Shown in pieces: positions 48,228 through 59,618 of a stretch of DNA of 64,000 bases. Every line of letters starts with the position of its first letter. Positions within the stretch are counted from its first letter, which is position 1. Under the pieces are notes generated by a model. That model was given only the letters and a program-made list of their open reading frames with translations. It had not been told where the DNA came from and did no database searches. A program made the position numbers and the translations under genes. Source of the DNA: Betaproteobacteria bacterium Ga0077523 (GTDB lineage: Bacteria > Pseudomonadota > Gammaproteobacteria > Burkholderiales > Ga0077523); assembly GCA_001464695.1 (NCBI GenBank), contig LNDQ01000135.1, positions 1 to 64,000 of the forward strand. The letters run 5' to 3'.

Positions 48228-50579
48228 TCAACGCTCCTGCCAGTAGCGCCTGCGCTCGTCGCGCCAACGCTCGAGCCGCCAACCGCCACCATCCAGGGTC
48301 ACGTGGATCGCGCCGCCTTCGTCGGTGCGGATGATGCGCGCCCCGATATCCCGATAGCGCGCCACGACATCGGGCGCCGGATGGCCGAAGCGGTTCCGAT
48401 AACCCACCGAGAACACCGCCGCTTCCGGCATCACCGCCGCGATGAATGCGGGCGTGGACGAGGTGCGGCTGCCGTGATGCGGGACCACCACGATGTCCGA
48501 TGCGAGCGATGCACCTTGCGCAATCAACCGGCGCTCGGAGTCCTTCTCGATGTCGGCCGCGAACAACACGCTCGCCCCGGCAGTGTCGACCCGCAGCACG
48601 CAACTGCGCGCGTTGTCCTTGGTTCCCACGGTCGCGTAGCTTGCCGCATCCGGATGCAGCACCGCGAATCGTACGCCGCTCCATTCCCAGACTTGGCCGC
48701 TCACGCAGGGTGCCTTGTGCCGCACACTCGCCAACGCCGCGTGTTCGTCCGGCAGCGGCGTTGCCACCCAATCGACCGGCACCATCTCGAACAACCGTGC
48801 TGCGCCGCCGGCGTGATCGGTGTCGTCATGGCTCACGAAGGCTCCCTGCAGGCGGCGTACCCCACTGCCGCGCAGGAACGGCGCGACGATGCGCGACCCG
48901 CTGTCGGCCTCGGGCGACCACGCGGGGCCGGTGTCGAACACCAGCGACCCGCTGTGCGTCCGCACGGTCGCGGCCAGCCCCTGCCCCACGTCGAGCACGT
49001 CGACCCAGGCTTCGCCGAAGGCCGGTCGCACCACCGGTGCCACGACCATCGGCAACATCGCGAGAACGCCCAGCCACCGCGACGGTACCCCGCGCGGCAA
49101 CAACAACCACACGGCACCGCCGAGCGCGAACGCCACTGCCCACAGGGGCGGTGCATGCTGGGTCCACGCCACCGCAGGCAAGGCCGCCAGCCATTCGAGG
49201 GCGATCCCGGCCGGCAACATCGCGGCATGCGCCAGCACCGCCAGCGGCGCCCAGGGAATGACCGCAGCCAGCAGCGACAACGGGACCACGACGAAACTTA
49301 CCCAGGGTACGGCAAACGCGTTCGCGACCGGCGCAATCACCGAGACCTGCTGGAAAAGCACCAGCAACAGCGGCGCCAGGCCCACGAACAACGCCCATTG
49401 GGCGCGCCCCCAGGCGCCGAACCAACCCGGCGCGCCGACGCGTCCGCCGGTCACGTACATCAGTAGCGCCACCGCACCGAACGACAACCAGAAGCCGGCC
49501 GACAGCACGGCCATGGGATCGAGCAGCAGGACGGCCAGCAACGCGGCGGCAAGCATGCCGCTCGCGGTCGCGAATACGCGTAGCCACAACGCCACGGCGA
49601 CGACGGCCAGCATCCAGAGCGTCCTCTGGGTCGGCACCGCGAATCCGGCCAGCAGCGCATAGGCAAAAGCTACGGCGAGTCCGGCCGCAACGGCGGCATT
49701 GCGGGCCGGCACCCGCACCGACCAAGCCGGCACGCGCCGCCACAGGTGCCACACGAGCAGGAACGCGAGACCAGCCACCATGGTGACGTGCAGGCCCGAA
49801 ATGCTCATCAGATGATTGACCCCGGTTCGCGTGAACACCTGCCACTGGTCGGCCGGAATCGATTGCTGGTCGCCGATCGCCAGCGCCGCCACGACGCCGG
49901 CATAGCGCTCGCCTTGCAACGCGTACAACAGGTGATCGCGCATGCGTCCGCGCAAGCGCTCGATGCCGTAGGCCGGACGCCACACGAAGTCGTCGACGCG
50001 TTCGCGCGGGCCGGTGTCGCGGACGTAGCCGATGGCCCGCACGCCGCGCTCGAGCAGCCAGGCTTCCGCGTCGAACGCATGCGGATTCTGCGTAGCGTGG
50101 GGGCGCTTGAACCGCCCCGTCAGGCGCCAGCGTTCGCCGGGCATCACCGGTGTGGCGATCGCGTTCCCATCGGACCGATCCGGCTCGAACCAGGACAACA
50201 GCACACGGCGCGGCACATAAGCATCGGGCGTCAGAATGTCTTCGACATCGAAGGCGAACCGCCAGCCGCGCGCGGTCCGTTCGGGCAGCCCGGCAACCAC
50301 CCCGACGACCCGCAGGTCGCGCCCCTCGACCCGCTCGGGCATCCGGTCCGCCAGCCGCCATGCAGCGTGGCCGGCGGCCCAGTAGAACCCGGCGCCGGCA
50401 CACGTCAAGGCGATCAGCGCGACGCCAGTGGAACGCAGCGGCGCGATTGCCGAGCGCTTGGCGATCCACGCGAGGCCCGCCAGCGCGAGAACCAGGAACA
50501 CACCGGCGGGTGCCGGCAGGTCAGCCTGCTGCTGCAGCCACCAGATGCCGAACGTGAACGCCGCGACGTTCAGCAGCAT
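48228..50579 (-). CDS. comEC: DNA-uptake channel ComEC/Rec2
   Basis: 783 residues. A DUF4131 N-terminus, a multi-helix competence domain (GVNHLMSISGLHVTMVAGL, about 230-250) and a C-terminal metallo-beta-lactamase-like domain (about 520-770, FVSHDDTDHAGGAARL and VVPHHGSRTSS). It forms the inner-membrane channel for single-stranded DNA in natural transformation. The gene is full length. It follows an FKBP gene by 65 bases. Confidence 0.93.
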   Translation of the reverse strand: MLLNVAAFTFGIWWLQQQADLPAPAGVFLVLALAGLAWIAKRSAIAPLRSTGVALIALTCAGAGFYWAAGHAAWRLADRMPERVEGRDLRVVGVVAGLPERTARGWRFAFDVEDILTPDAYVPRRVLLSWFEPDRSDGNAIATPVMPGERWRLTGRFKRPHATQNPHAFDAEAWLLERGVRAIGYVRDTGPRERVDDFVWRPAYGIERLRGRMRDHLLYALQGERYAGVVAALAIGDQQSIPADQWQVFTRTGVNHLMSISGLHVTMVAGLAFLLVWHLWRRVPAWSVRVPARNAAVAAGLAVAFAYALLAGFAVPTQRTLWMLAVVAVALWLRVFATASGMLAAALLAVLLLDPMAVLSAGFWLSFGAVALLMYVTGGRVGAPGWFGAWGRAQWALFVGLAPLLLVLFQQVSVIAPVANAFAVPWVSFVVVPLSLLAAVIPWAPLAVLAHAAMLPAGIALEWLAALPAVAWTQHAPPLWAVAFALGGAVWLLLPRGVPSRWLGVLAMLPMVVAPVVRPAFGEAWVDVLDVGQGLAATVRTHSGSLVFDTGPAWSPEADSGSRIVAPFLRGSGVRRLQGAFVSHDDTDHAGGAARLFEMVPVDWVATPLPDEHAALASVRHKAPCVSGQVWEWSGVRFAVLHPDAASYATVGTKDNARSCVLRVDTAGASVLFAADIEKDSERRLIAQGASLASDIVVVPHHGSRTSSTPAFIAAVMPEAAVFSVGYRNRFGHPAPDVVARYRDIGARIIRTDEGGAIHVTLDGGGWRLERWRDERRRYWQER

Positions 50580-50644
50580 CGCAACGAACCCGCGTCACCT
50601 GAACACAGCACGGGAGGTCCGTTGCACGGTTCAGCCGGCGCTGC

Positions 50645-51295
50645 TCAAGGCTTCCTCACTTCCAGCAGTTCGACCTCGAAGACCAGGGTCGCGCCCGGTG
50701 CGATCATGTTGCCGGCGCCGCGATCGCCGTACGCGATCGCCGCCGGACACACGAGCTTCGCCTTGCCGCCGACTTTCATCCTGGCGACGCCTTCGGTCCA
50801 GCACTTGATGACGCCGCCCAGCGGAAACTCGGCCGGCGAATTGCGGGAGTAACTGCTGTCGAACTCGCGGCCATCGGTGAGCGTGCCCCGGTAGTGCACC
50901 TTGACCGTGTCGGAGGCCTTCGGCGAGGCGCCGCTGCCTTCCTTGAGCGACAGGTAGACGAGACCGCTGTCGGTCTTGACCGCGCCCTTCTCCTTGGCTG
51001 CCTTCTCGAGGAAATCCTTGGACAGGGAGGCCCGCCGGGTCTGGGCGAGAGTCTGGATCTTCGGCCCGTAGGCCTCCAGGTCGACGACCGGTTTGCGGCC
51101 GGACAGCGCATCGGCAAAACCGCGCTTCACCTGTTCGGCCTCGGCCGGACTCAGGTTGAACACCTGCAGTTCGCGCGCCAGCGCGAGACCGAGGGCATAC
51201 AAGGTCTTGTCCTCCTCGGTCTTCGGATCGTCCGCCCAGGCCGGCAGGGCGACGCATGCGGATACGGCAGCGAGTACAACGCAATAGCGGATCAT
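50645..51295 (-). CDS. Periplasmic FKBP-type peptidyl-prolyl isomerase
   Basis: 216 residues. A Sec signal peptide (MIRYCVVLAAVSACVALPAWA), an N-terminal helical dimerisation region (about 25-105) and a C-terminal FKBP domain (about 115-214: VKVHYRGTLTDGREFDSS, FPLGGVIKCWTEGV, AYGDRGAG). This is the FkpA/Mip layout. It helps fold envelope proteins. It lies between lolD and comEC on one strand. Confidence 0.92.
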   Translation of the reverse strand: MIRYCVVLAAVSACVALPAWADDPKTEEDKTLYALGLALARELQVFNLSPAEAEQVKRGFADALSGRKPVVDLEAYGPKIQTLAQTRRASLSKDFLEKAAKEKGAVKTDSGLVYLSLKEGSGASPKASDTVKVHYRGTLTDGREFDSSYSRNSPAEFPLGGVIKCWTEGVARMKVGGKAKLVCPAAIAYGDRGAGNMIAPGATLVFEVELLEVRKP

Positions 51296-51371
51296 GGCAG
51301 CGCCTTCCTTCCGGCCGGATATCGAATGTCCGCACCGGCGGCCGCGACCGGTACGAGCGCGAATCGGAGGC

Positions 51372-52082
51372 TCAAGCGTGCAGCGCGACGTCGCCCTCGG
51401 CCAGCACGCCGTCGTCGAGGGTGAAGACGCGGTTCATCCGCGCCGCGATTGCATGGTCGTGCGTGACGATCACGAGACTGGTGCCGAGGTCACGGTTAAG
51501 GCCCATCATGAGCTCGAGGACGCCCTCGGCGTTGCGGCGGTCGAGGTTGCCGGTGGGCTCGTCCGCGAGCACGCAGGCCGGACGCGTCACCAGGGCGCGC
51601 GCCAGCGCGGCCCGCTGACGCTCGCCGCCGGACAACTCACCGGGCATGTGTTCGACGCGCGCACCGAGACCCACGCGCTGCAGGATATCCCTGGCCGCCG
51701 CACGCGCCGCTTCCGGCTCGACGCGCCGGATGTAGAGCGGCATCGCGACATTCTCCAGGGCCGTGAACTCGGGCAGCAGATGGTGGAACTGGTACACGAA
51801 GCCCAGATGCAGATTGCGCATCTCGCCGATGGCGAGCTGGCTGAGTTGTGCGATCGGCTGCCCCATGAGGCTCACCGTGCCGGTGGTCGGCGCATCGAGC
51901 CCGCCCAGCAGGTGCAGCAACGTGCTCTTGCCGGAGCCGGAAGCGCCGACGATCGCAACACTCTGCCCCGCGTGCACGTCGAAATCGATGCCGCGCAGCA
52001 CCTCGACCGGCGCGAGACCTTCGTCGTAGGTCTTGCCCAACCCCTGGCACGACAGGACCGATTGCGTGGTCGCGTCACTCAT
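51372..52082 (-). CDS. lolD: Lipoprotein-releasing ABC ATPase LolD
   Basis: 236 residues. Walker [11 protein letters not shown]-loop [10 protein letters not shown], signature LSGGERQR and Walker [11 protein letters not shown]. The [14 protein letters not shown] stretch is typical of LolD. With LolC/E it hands lipoproteins to LolA. The start overlaps the lolC end by 8 bases. Confidence 0.95.
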   Translation of the reverse strand: MSDATTQSVLSCQGLGKTYDEGLAPVEVLRGIDFDVHAGQSVAIVGASGSGKSTLLHLLGGLDAPTTGTVSLMGQPIAQLSQLAIGEMRNLHLGFVYQFHHLLPEFTALENVAMPLYIRRVEPEAARAAARDILQRVGLGARVEHMPGELSGGERQRAALARALVTRPACVLADEPTGNLDRRNAEGVLELMMGLNRDLGTSLVIVTHDHAIAARMNRVFTLDDGVLAEGDVALHA

Positions 52083-53319
52083 AGCGCAACGCAGCGGCGG
52101 GGTTGACGCGCGAGGCGCGGTAGCTCGGATAGAGCGTCGCGAGCAAGCTCAGTCCGAAGGACACGGCCGCGATCACGACGACATCCCCCCACACCAGTTC
52201 CGAGGGCAGGTCGCTGATGTAGTAGATGTCCTTTGCGAGGAACTGGATGCCGAAATTGCGTTCGATGAACGGCACCACCACGTCCACGTTCACCGCGAGG
52301 ACGACGCCGGCCGCGACACCGATGATCGTGCCGATGAAACCGATCAGCGCCCCCTGGACGATGAAGATCTTCATGATGCTCCCCGGTGCGGCGCCCAGCG
52401 TGCGCAGGATCGCGATGTCGGCCTGCTTGTCGGTGACCGCCATGACCAGCGTGGACACGATGTTGAACGCCGCCACCGCGACGATCAGGGTCAGGATGAT
52501 GAACATGACCCGCTTTTCGATCTGCACCGCGCGAAAGAAGTTCGCGTGGCTGCGCGTCCAGTCGCTCACGTAGACGTCGCTGCGCAGCGTCAGTTGCAGG
52601 TCGGAGGTGACCACCGGTGCGGCGAACAGGTCCTTGAGCCGCAGGCGCACGCCGGAGACGCGGTCGCCGAGCCGGTAGAGCTTCTGGGCGTCGGCGAGGT
52701 CGATGAGCGCCAGGCCCGAGTCGTATTCGTACATGCCGACTTCGAAGATGCCCACCACGCGGAACTGCTTCAGGCGCGGCAGTACGCCGGCCGCGGTGAC
52801 CTGGCCCTGCGGCGCGATCACGGTGACCTTCTCGTTCATGCGCACGCCGAGGTTCCGCGCGAGTTCCGACCCGAGCACGATGCCGAATTCGCCTGGCGCG
52901 AGATTGCCGAGCGCGCCCTGCTTCATGCTCTGCCCGAATTCCGCGACGGTGTTCTCCAGTTCGGGCGTGACACCGCGGATCAGCGCACCCTGCACGGTGT
53001 TGTCGAACGACAGCAGTGCCTGCGCCATCACGTACGGGGCAGCGGCCACCACCTGCGGGTGGCGTTTGGCATCCTCGGCGATCTGCGGCCAGCCGGACAC
53101 CCCGCCGTCGAAACCGCTCACCTGCACGTGCGAGGCGACGCCGAGAATGCGGGCGCGCAATTCCTTCTGGAACCCGTTCATGACCGACAACACGACGATG
53201 AGCGCCGCCACACCCAGCGCGATCCCGGCCATGGAGGTCATCGAGATGAACGAGATGAAGTGATTGCGTCGCTTCGCGCGCGTATAGCGCAGGCCGACGA
53301 AATACTCGTAGGGGAGCAC
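52075..53319 (-). CDS. lolC: Lipoprotein-releasing permease LolC/LolE
   Basis: 414 residues. Four membrane segments (one near residue 25-48, three in the C-terminal third) and a large periplasmic domain between the first and second. The start [24 protein letters not shown] fits LolC/LolE, and I chose the GTG at 53319 by this alignment. The last residues [14 protein letters not shown] are typical. Only one permease gene is present, so it may form a homodimer (LolF-like). Confidence 0.94.
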   Translation of the reverse strand: MLPYEYFVGLRYTRAKRRNHFISFISMTSMAGIALGVAALIVVLSVMNGFQKELRARILGVASHVQVSGFDGGVSGWPQIAEDAKRHPQVVAAAPYVMAQALLSFDNTVQGALIRGVTPELENTVAEFGQSMKQGALGNLAPGEFGIVLGSELARNLGVRMNEKVTVIAPQGQVTAAGVLPRLKQFRVVGIFEVGMYEYDSGLALIDLADAQKLYRLGDRVSGVRLRLKDLFAAPVVTSDLQLTLRSDVYVSDWTRSHANFFRAVQIEKRVMFIILTLIVAVAAFNIVSTLVMAVTDKQADIAILRTLGAAPGSIMKIFIVQGALIGFIGTIIGVAAGVVLAVNVDVVVPFIERNFGIQFLAKDIYYISDLPSELVWGDVVVIAAVSFGLSLLATLYPSYRASRVNPAAALRYE

Positions 53320-53424
53320 GGGCGGATCGGGGGACCAGGACGCGCGATTCTGCCAGAGCGCCAGTCGGGCGGCTATCGGCCGCGTGCTACATTGGCCGCC
53401 TTCGGCCTGCATCGTATCCCCCCA

Positions 53425-54453
53425 GTGCGCAGTCTTTCCCTGCTGGTCCCCGCGCTGTTCTGGCCGGACCCCGCCGCGCCGCACAGCTACGAAGGTCTCG
53501 ATCTACCTCAGGTTGCGCTGCTGCTCGGGCGCGGCCGTCGTGTCGAAGACTTGAGCAATGGCCCCGGCCACTGGCTCGCACACCGGTTCGGTGTCGAACC
53601 CCGGACCCAACCGCCGCTCGCCGCCATCGCTCGCCTGGGAAGCGGCGGCGCACGCGACACCCGCGTCTGGATGCGGGCTGATCCGGTGCACCTGCAGCCC
53701 CAGGGCACGGAACTCTTCCTCACGCGCGGCGCCGACCTGGCGATCGACTCGAGCGAGGCCGACGCGATCGTTGCAGCTCTCAACGCGTTCTTCGCGGCCG
53801 ACGGGCTGCACTTCGTTGCCGGCAGCGTCCATTCGTGGTTCGTGGCGCTCGAGCGCATGCCGGACCTCGTCACGGTGCCGCTCGAGTTGGCGCACGGCCA
53901 CAGCATCGATGCGCTGCTGCCGCGCGGTGGCGACGCGCAGATGTGGCTGCAGCGCTTCAATGAAGCGCAGATGCTCCTGCACGGTCTGCCGGTCAACGAG
54001 GCGCGCGAGCAGCGCGCGGTGCCCACCATCAACAGCCTGTGGCTCTGGGGTGCCGGCACGTTACCGCCCACCGCGCGCCGCTGGGTCGACGCCGTCTATG
54101 CCGCGGACCCGTTGCCGCGCGGCATGGGATTGCTGGCCGGCACGCGCGTTCGAATGCTGCCGGCCGAGTTCGCCGCGCTCGAGCCGGACGACGGCGCGGC
54201 GCTGGTGCAGATCGACGACCCGACGACACCGGCATCGACCGGTGACCAGGGCGCTTGGCGCACTGCGCTCGCGGATTTCGAGCAACGCTGGCTGCGCCCG
54301 GCACTCGCGAGCCTGCGCGCCGGCCGCCTCGAGCAGCTCGAACTCACCGGCTTCGGCGGCCGCCACGGCCGGACCACGCTCATGCAGCGTGGCGATCTCT
54401 GGAAGTTCTGGCGCCGACCCGCGACTCTCCCGTCGCAGCGCCCGCGACCCTGA
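53425..54453 (+). CDS. RpfE-type protein beside recJ
   Basis: 342 residues, no signal peptide. It starts MRSLSLLVPALFWPDPAAP and carries ELPNLARLL-like (DLPQVALLLGRG) and NSLWLWGAG segments seen in the phosphoglycerate-mutase-like RpfE family next to recJ in betaproteobacteria. The true function is not known. Start is a GTG at 53425, since the family begins there; there is little ribosome site. The 105 bases back to lolC hold both divergent starts. Confidence 0.65.
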   Translation: MRSLSLLVPALFWPDPAAPHSYEGLDLPQVALLLGRGRRVEDLSNGPGHWLAHRFGVEPRTQPPLAAIARLGSGGARDTRVWMRADPVHLQPQGTELFLTRGADLAIDSSEADAIVAALNAFFAADGLHFVAGSVHSWFVALERMPDLVTVPLELAHGHSIDALLPRGGDAQMWLQRFNEAQMLLHGLPVNEAREQRAVPTINSLWLWGAGTLPPTARRWVDAVYAADPLPRGMGLLAGTRVRMLPAEFAALEPDDGAALVQIDDPTTPASTGDQGAWRTALADFEQRWLRPALASLRAGRLEQLELTGFGGRHGRTTLMQRGDLWKFWRRPATLPSQRPRP

Positions 54454-54459
54454 CAACGG

Positions 54460-56457
54460 TCAGCCGTTGCCGACCTTCATGCCTTCGGTGAGAGCGGCGA
54501 GCTCCGCGGCGAGAGCTTCCAGCCGCTGCACCGAGCCGTGGCTGCGCGATGCTGCCGCATGGTTGCCGTCCGCCATGGTGGCGATACGCTCGACGTTGCG
54601 GGCGATCTCGGCGCTCGCCGCGTTCTGTTCTTCCATCGCGCCCGCAATCTCGTTGGCCTTCGTGAGCGTTTCGTTGGCAGCGCTACGGATCTGCGACAGC
54701 GCTTCGGCGGCTTCGCGGGCCAGTTGCACACCCGCATCCACGCGACCGGAACTCGTCTGCATGCCGTCGACGGCGCTGCGCGTGTCGGCCTGGATCGCAC
54801 TGATCATGGCGCCGATCTCGACCGTCGCCTGGCTCGTACGCTCCGCGAGTTTGCGTACCTCGTCTGCAACCACGGCGAAGCCGCGGCCCTGCTCACCGGC
54901 CCGCGCCGCCTCGATGGCGGCGTTCAACGCGAGGAGGTTGGTCTGGTCGGCGATGTCCTTGATGGTCTTCACCACCTGACTGATCTCATCCGAGCGCTGG
55001 CTCAGGCCTTCGATGGCCGAGGCCGCCTCGCGCACTGACCGGGCGATGGCGGCGATCTCTTCCGAGGTCCGCTGCACCACACCTTCGCCCTGCTGGGAGA
55101 CGTCGTTGGTGCGCTGCGACAGGCGCTGCGAATCGCGAGCGTTGCCGCCCACGTGCTCGAGGCTCACCGTCACCTGTTCCAGCGCCGCGGCCACGCGTGA
55201 GGCCGCATCGCTCTGTTCCTGCGAGCCCTGCTGCACCTGGGCCGATTCGCCCTGCACCTGGGCGACCGCTTCGTTCATCGACACCGTCGCCCGCTTCATG
55301 CGCACCACCATGTCGCCGAATTGCTCCGCCATGCGGTTGAACGCAGCCGCCAGTTCGCCCACTTCGTCGTTGCCCTTGTGACCCGTGCGCACCGTGAGGT
55401 CGCCCTGCCCGAGGCGCTCGGCGTTGCGGGCAACATCGAGCAAGGGCCGCAGCCGGCGCGCAAGTACGATGTAGGTGGCGGCACAGCCGGCCACGAGGAT
55501 CGCGAGGCCCAGCCCCAGCATCAGGTTGCGCAGGCTCGCCGCATCGGCGCGCATCTCGTCCAGGTCCACACTGGCACCGACGACCCAGCCCCAGGTGTCG
55601 AAGCGCACGAAGGGCAATCGACGACCGTCGTACTCGAGCGTGCCCTCGGCCTGCTCCAGGGCCGGCTTGAATACGGCCGCGGCGGCATCCACCGTCGCGT
55701 TCTTCCCCTGGAGCTCCGGGTGCACCATCAGTTCACCGCGCGACTTGGCCGATGAGCCATCGAGCACGACGTAGTAGCCGCGCTCGCCGATGCGGGCCTT
55801 GCCGATCTGCGCGAGCATCGCGGCCAGGTCCTCCGTGATGTCGAGACCCACGAACAGGATCGCCGTGACCTTGCCGCCTTCCATGACGGGCGTGTACTTC
55901 GTCATGTAGTCGTGACCGAACAGGCGCGCCTTGCCGAGGTAGGGCTGCCCCGCCATCACCACCTTGTAGGCGGGGTGCGAGGCGCCGAGCAGCGTGCCGA
56001 TGGCGCGGCTGCCGTCTTCCTTCCTGACCGACGTGCTCACGCGCATGAAATCGTCGCCGGTGCGCACGAAGACCGTGGCGGTGCCCTTGGTCGCCCGCGA
56101 GAAGGCATCTACTTCGGCATGACCCAGGTTCAGCGCCTGGTTGCCGACCATGACCACGGGCACGGCTTGGTCGGCCACCTGGACCGACCGCGAGGTCTCG
56201 ATGCGGACCGGGCCGCCCAGCATGCTCTCGAAGATGGACGCGAGACGGTCCGTGTTGCTCTTGACCGTCTTGTCGAACGTGGCGAACTGGGCCTCCAGCA
56301 GGGTGACGCGCGCCCGCAACTCCTGGTCGGAGCGCCGCTCGAGGGTGGCCTCGGTACGGAAAAAGGCCACCAGGGAGAAGGTGACGATGGCCGCCACAAG
56401 GATGCCGCAACCGATCAGGGACACCTGGGCTGCGATGCTCGAACGATGGGAATTCAA
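54460..56457 (-). CDS. Methyl-accepting chemotaxis protein with periplasmic Cache domain
   Basis: 665 residues. TM1 (about 12-34), a periplasmic Cache-type domain (about 40-305, [45 protein letters not shown]), TM2 (about 310-333), HAMP (about 335-390) and the signalling hairpin ([23 protein letters not shown]). No CheR-docking pentapeptide at the C-terminus. I chose the TTG at 56457 because GAGGA lies 7 bases upstream and the family N-terminus begins there. Divergent from recJ. A FliA-like promoter lies upstream. Confidence 0.9.
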   Translation of the reverse strand: MNSHRSSIAAQVSLIGCGILVAAIVTFSLVAFFRTEATLERRSDQELRARVTLLEAQFATFDKTVKSNTDRLASIFESMLGGPVRIETSRSVQVADQAVPVVMVGNQALNLGHAEVDAFSRATKGTATVFVRTGDDFMRVSTSVRKEDGSRAIGTLLGASHPAYKVVMAGQPYLGKARLFGHDYMTKYTPVMEGGKVTAILFVGLDITEDLAAMLAQIGKARIGERGYYVVLDGSSAKSRGELMVHPELQGKNATVDAAAAVFKPALEQAEGTLEYDGRRLPFVRFDTWGWVVGASVDLDEMRADAASLRNLMLGLGLAILVAGCAATYIVLARRLRPLLDVARNAERLGQGDLTVRTGHKGNDEVGELAAAFNRMAEQFGDMVVRMKRATVSMNEAVAQVQGESAQVQQGSQEQSDAASRVAAALEQVTVSLEHVGGNARDSQRLSQRTNDVSQQGEGVVQRTSEEIAAIARSVREAASAIEGLSQRSDEISQVVKTIKDIADQTNLLALNAAIEAARAGEQGRGFAVVADEVRKLAERTSQATVEIGAMISAIQADTRSAVDGMQTSSGRVDAGVQLAREAAEALSQIRSAANETLTKANEIAGAMEEQNAASAEIARNVERIATMADGNHAAASRSHGSVQRLEALAAELAALTEGMKVGNG

Positions 56458-56515
56458 AGACTTGTCCTCGCTGAGGAGATAATGATGGCGCGGTCTCGAC
56501 GCCGGGTCTGCGCTA

Positions 56516-56542
56516 ATATCGACCTCTGGACCTTCGACTTGA
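56516..56542 (-). promoter_or_regulatory. FliA (sigma-28) promoter of the MCP at 54460
   Basis: On the minus strand: TCAAGTCG (56542-56535), 11 bases, GTCGATAT (56523-56516). It matches the consensus at 11 of 16 positions with the exact gap. It overlaps the region just before the recJ ATG (56546) on the other strand. Confidence 0.55.
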
Positions 56543-56545
56543 ACA

Positions 56546-58297
56546 ATGCTGACTGCCACTGAACCCGGGCTCGCGACGGGCCCCGGGTCCACCCTGCCCC
56601 GGTTGCAGGAGCGCATCGCGAAGCCCGATGCGGTGGCGGCGCTGACCGGCGCCGGCGTGCATCCGGTCCTGGCCCGCCTGTTCGCCGCCCGTGGCGTCGC
56701 CGCGGCCGGGGAACTCGACACCGAGCTCTCCGGCCTGCTGCCATTCGACCTGCTGCTCAACGCCGGGGCGATGGCTCAGATCCTCGCCGACGCCATCGCG
56801 GCCGGCCGGCGACTGCTCATCGTCGGCGACTACGATGCCGACGGCGCCACCGCTGCCGCCGTCGGGTGCATCGTGCTGCGGCGTTTCGGCGCGAACGTCG
56901 ATTTCCTGGTTCCCAACCGTTTCGAGTTCGGCTACGGGTTGACCCCCGAGATCGTGCGCGTAGCCGCCGAGCGGCGCCCCGACTTCATCGTCACCGTCGA
57001 CAACGGCATCGCCAGCTTCGACGGGATCGAAGAAGCGCGCCGCCTCGGCATCGACGTGCTCGTCACCGATCATCACCTGCCCGGTGCCGAGTTGCCACGC
57101 GCGCGCTGCATCGTGAATCCGAACCAGCCCGGTTGCGGCTTCCCGAGCAAGCACCTGGCAGGTGTGGGCGTGATGTTCTACGTGATGCTGGCGTTGCGGG
57201 CCGAGTTGCGGCGTCGCGGAGCCTTCGCCGGGCGCAGCGAACCCAATCTCGCCGAACAGCTCGACCTCGTGGCGCTGGGCACCGTCGCCGACGTCGTGCC
57301 GCTCGACCGCAACAACCGCATCCTGGTTACCCAAGGCCTGCGGCGGATTCGTGCCGGCAGCCCCCGACCGGGCATCGTCGCGCTGCTGCACGCTGCCGGA
57401 CGCGATCGCTCCCGCGCATCCACCTATGATCTTGGCTTCGTCGTGGGGCCGCGGCTCAACGCCGCCGGTCGGCTCGAGGACATGGCCGTGGGCATCGAAT
57501 GCCTGATCACCGCAGACGATGCCGCGGCGATGGAACTGGCTGGCCGGCTCGATGCGCTCAATCGCGAACGCCGCGAGATCGAAGCCGACATGCAGGCCTC
57601 GGCGCTCGCCACGCTGGACGGCATCGAAGCCGGCGATGCGGCGAGCCTTGCCCTGTTCGATCCCGCATGGCATGCCGGTGTCGTGGGGCTGCTCGCCTCG
57701 AGGCTCAAGGAGCGCTTCCATCGCCCCACCATCTGCTTCGCTGCGGGTCCCGGCGGCGAACTCAAGGGGTCGGGGCGCTCGATTCCGCCGTTGCACCTGC
57801 GCGACGCGCTCGATCTGGTCGATCGGCACCATCCGGGCCTCATGATCCGGTTCGGCGGGCATGCAGCGGCCGCCGGTGTGAGCCTGCGCGAGGAAGCCGT
57901 CGAAAGGTTCCGCGCCGCCTTCGAGTCGGTCGTGCGCCGCATGCTCTCCCCGGCCGATCTGGAGCGAGTGGTCGAGGTTGACGGCAGCCTGTCGGAGGAC
58001 GAACTCACCCTGCCGGTCGCCGAAGCCCTGCGCGAACAGGTGTGGGGGCAGGGCTTCGCACCGCCGCTGTTTCACGACGACTTCCGCATCCAAGACCAGC
58101 GCGTGGTCGGCGGCCGCCATCTCAAGCTGAAGGTGCGTCGCGCCGACGAGCGCAGCGCGCCACCTCTCGAAGCAATGCTGTTCGGACAAGACACACCGTT
58201 GCCGGAGCGTATCAGCGCCACGTACCGGCTCGACGTGAACGAGTGGAACGGCGCCCGTACCATTCAGCTGGTGCTGGACCGCTGGCAACCGGCATGA
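56546..58297 (+). CDS. recJ: Single-strand DNA exonuclease RecJ
   Basis: 583 residues. DHH motifs: [14 protein letters not shown] (about 93-106), VTVDNGIAS and [15 protein letters not shown]1 GGHAAAAG near residue 437. The C-terminal OB-type domain is present. It degrades 5' ends of ssDNA in recombination and mismatch repair. The length is usual. The stop overlaps the next gene (ATGA). Confidence 0.95.
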   Translation: MLTATEPGLATGPGSTLPRLQERIAKPDAVAALTGAGVHPVLARLFAARGVAAAGELDTELSGLLPFDLLLNAGAMAQILADAIAAGRRLLIVGDYDADGATAAAVGCIVLRRFGANVDFLVPNRFEFGYGLTPEIVRVAAERRPDFIVTVDNGIASFDGIEEARRLGIDVLVTDHHLPGAELPRARCIVNPNQPGCGFPSKHLAGVGVMFYVMLALRAELRRRGAFAGRSEPNLAEQLDLVALGTVADVVPLDRNNRILVTQGLRRIRAGSPRPGIVALLHAAGRDRSRASTYDLGFVVGPRLNAAGRLEDMAVGIECLITADDAAAMELAGRLDALNRERREIEADMQASALATLDGIEAGDAASLALFDPAWHAGVVGLLASRLKERFHRPTICFAAGPGGELKGSGRSIPPLHLRDALDLVDRHHPGLMIRFGGHAAAAGVSLREEAVERFRAAFESVVRRMLSPADLERVVEVDGSLSEDELTLPVAEALREQVWGQGFAPPLFHDDFRIQDQRVVGGRHLKLKVRRADERSAPPLEAMLFGQDTPLPERISATYRLDVNEWNGARTIQLVLDRWQPA

Positions 58298-59562
58298 ACT
58301 TCTCGCTCGAGAGCTGGGGCCTGCAAGGGTTCACCGAAGTGAACGCCTTCGCGACCGCACTCGCCATCGGCTTGCTGATGGGCATGGAGCGGGAGCGCAA
58401 CGTGTCGGCCAAGGCCGGCCTGCGCACGTTCGCGCTGGTGGCCGTGCTCGGCGTCGCGCTGGCGCTGATCGGCGAGCGTGCACACGTACCCTGGCTCCCC
58501 GCGGTGGGGTTCGCGCTGGTGGGTCTCACCATGATCGCGGCGTACCGCCGCGACGACGAGCGCGAAGGCGATCCCGGCACGACGACGGTGGTTGCCGTGC
58601 TGGTGTGTTACGCACTGGCAACCATGGTCTGGCTCGGCTTGTCCACCCTCGCCGTCATGCTCGCGGTGGCCTCGACTGCACTGCTGTACTTCAAGACGGA
58701 ACTGCGCACCCTCACCCTGGGCCTGCAGCGCAGCGAACTCATTTCCATCATCCAGTTCGCGGTGCTCACCTTCGTGGTGCTGCCGGTGCTGCCCGATCGC
58801 GATTTCGGGCCCTATGGGGCGATCAACCTGCGCCAGCTCTGGTTCATGGTCGTGCTGATGGCGGGAGTCAGCCTGGCCGGCTACCTCGCGCTGCGCCTGG
58901 TCGGTCAGCGCCACGGCGCGCGACTGCTGGGCCTGTTCGGCGGCCTGGTGTCGAGCACCGCGACGACGCTGGTGTATGCGCGTCACGGTCGCGCCACACC
59001 CACGCTGGAGGGCTTGGCCGCCACGGTCATCGTCATCGCCAATCTCGTCGTGCTGGTACGCATCGCGGTCGTGGTGGGGATGGTGAGTCCCGGCCTGCTC
59101 CCGATGGTATTGCCGGTGACCATCGGCGGCTTGCTCGCCGGTGCGCTGGCAGCCCTGCCCCTGTGGCGCCCGACCGACAGCGCCGAGGCACCGGTACCGG
59201 CCGTGAGCAACCCGGCCGAGATTCGCACCTCCTTGGGCTTCGGTGCTCTCTATGGCGTGGTGCTGGTGCTCGCCGCGTGGTTGTCGCACGAACTCGGCAG
59301 CACCGGCCTGTACGGCGTCGCGCTCGCGTCCGGCTTGACCGACGTCGACGCGATCACCCTGTCCACGTTGCGGTTGAGCGATCTCGGACGGGTCACACCG
59401 CGCGCGGCCGTGACAGCCATCACTCTTGCGCTACTCGCCAACATCGCCTTCAAGTTCACCCTGGTGGCGGTGGTGTCCAGCCCCGGGGTCAGGCGCCGCT
59501 GCATCGTTCCCATGGCGGGCACGGCGGCTGGCCTCACAGCCGCCCTGCTCTGGGTACGCTGA
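58294..59562 (+). CDS. MgtC/DUF4010-type membrane protein
   Basis: 422 residues with about 11-12 hydrophobic segments. An MgtC/SapB-like N-terminal domain (about 15-150, [25 protein letters not shown]) is followed by a DUF4010 domain (about 180-415, [34 protein letters not shown]). The role is not known; MgtC relatives affect magnesium or ATPase function. It starts inside the recJ stop codon, so the two are co-translated. Confidence 0.85.
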   Translation: MNFSLESWGLQGFTEVNAFATALAIGLLMGMERERNVSAKAGLRTFALVAVLGVALALIGERAHVPWLPAVGFALVGLTMIAAYRRDDEREGDPGTTTVVAVLVCYALATMVWLGLSTLAVMLAVASTALLYFKTELRTLTLGLQRSELISIIQFAVLTFVVLPVLPDRDFGPYGAINLRQLWFMVVLMAGVSLAGYLALRLVGQRHGARLLGLFGGLVSSTATTLVYARHGRATPTLEGLAATVIVIANLVVLVRIAVVVGMVSPGLLPMVLPVTIGGLLAGALAALPLWRPTDSAEAPVPAVSNPAEIRTSLGFGALYGVVLVLAAWLSHELGSTGLYGVALASGLTDVDAITLSTLRLSDLGRVTPRAAVTAITLALLANIAFKFTLVAVVSSPGVRRRCIVPMAGTAAGLTAALLWVR

Positions 59563-59618
59563 CCGAAGCGCACCGGTGTTCCGGTACAATCCGCCGCTTT
59601 TCCGGCAGGATCAGGATC

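Noticed and set aside
54460..56760. MCP start upstream of 56457
   Set aside because: The upstream frame runs antisense into recJ; the TTG at 56457 has a good ribosome site and the membrane segment begins soon after.
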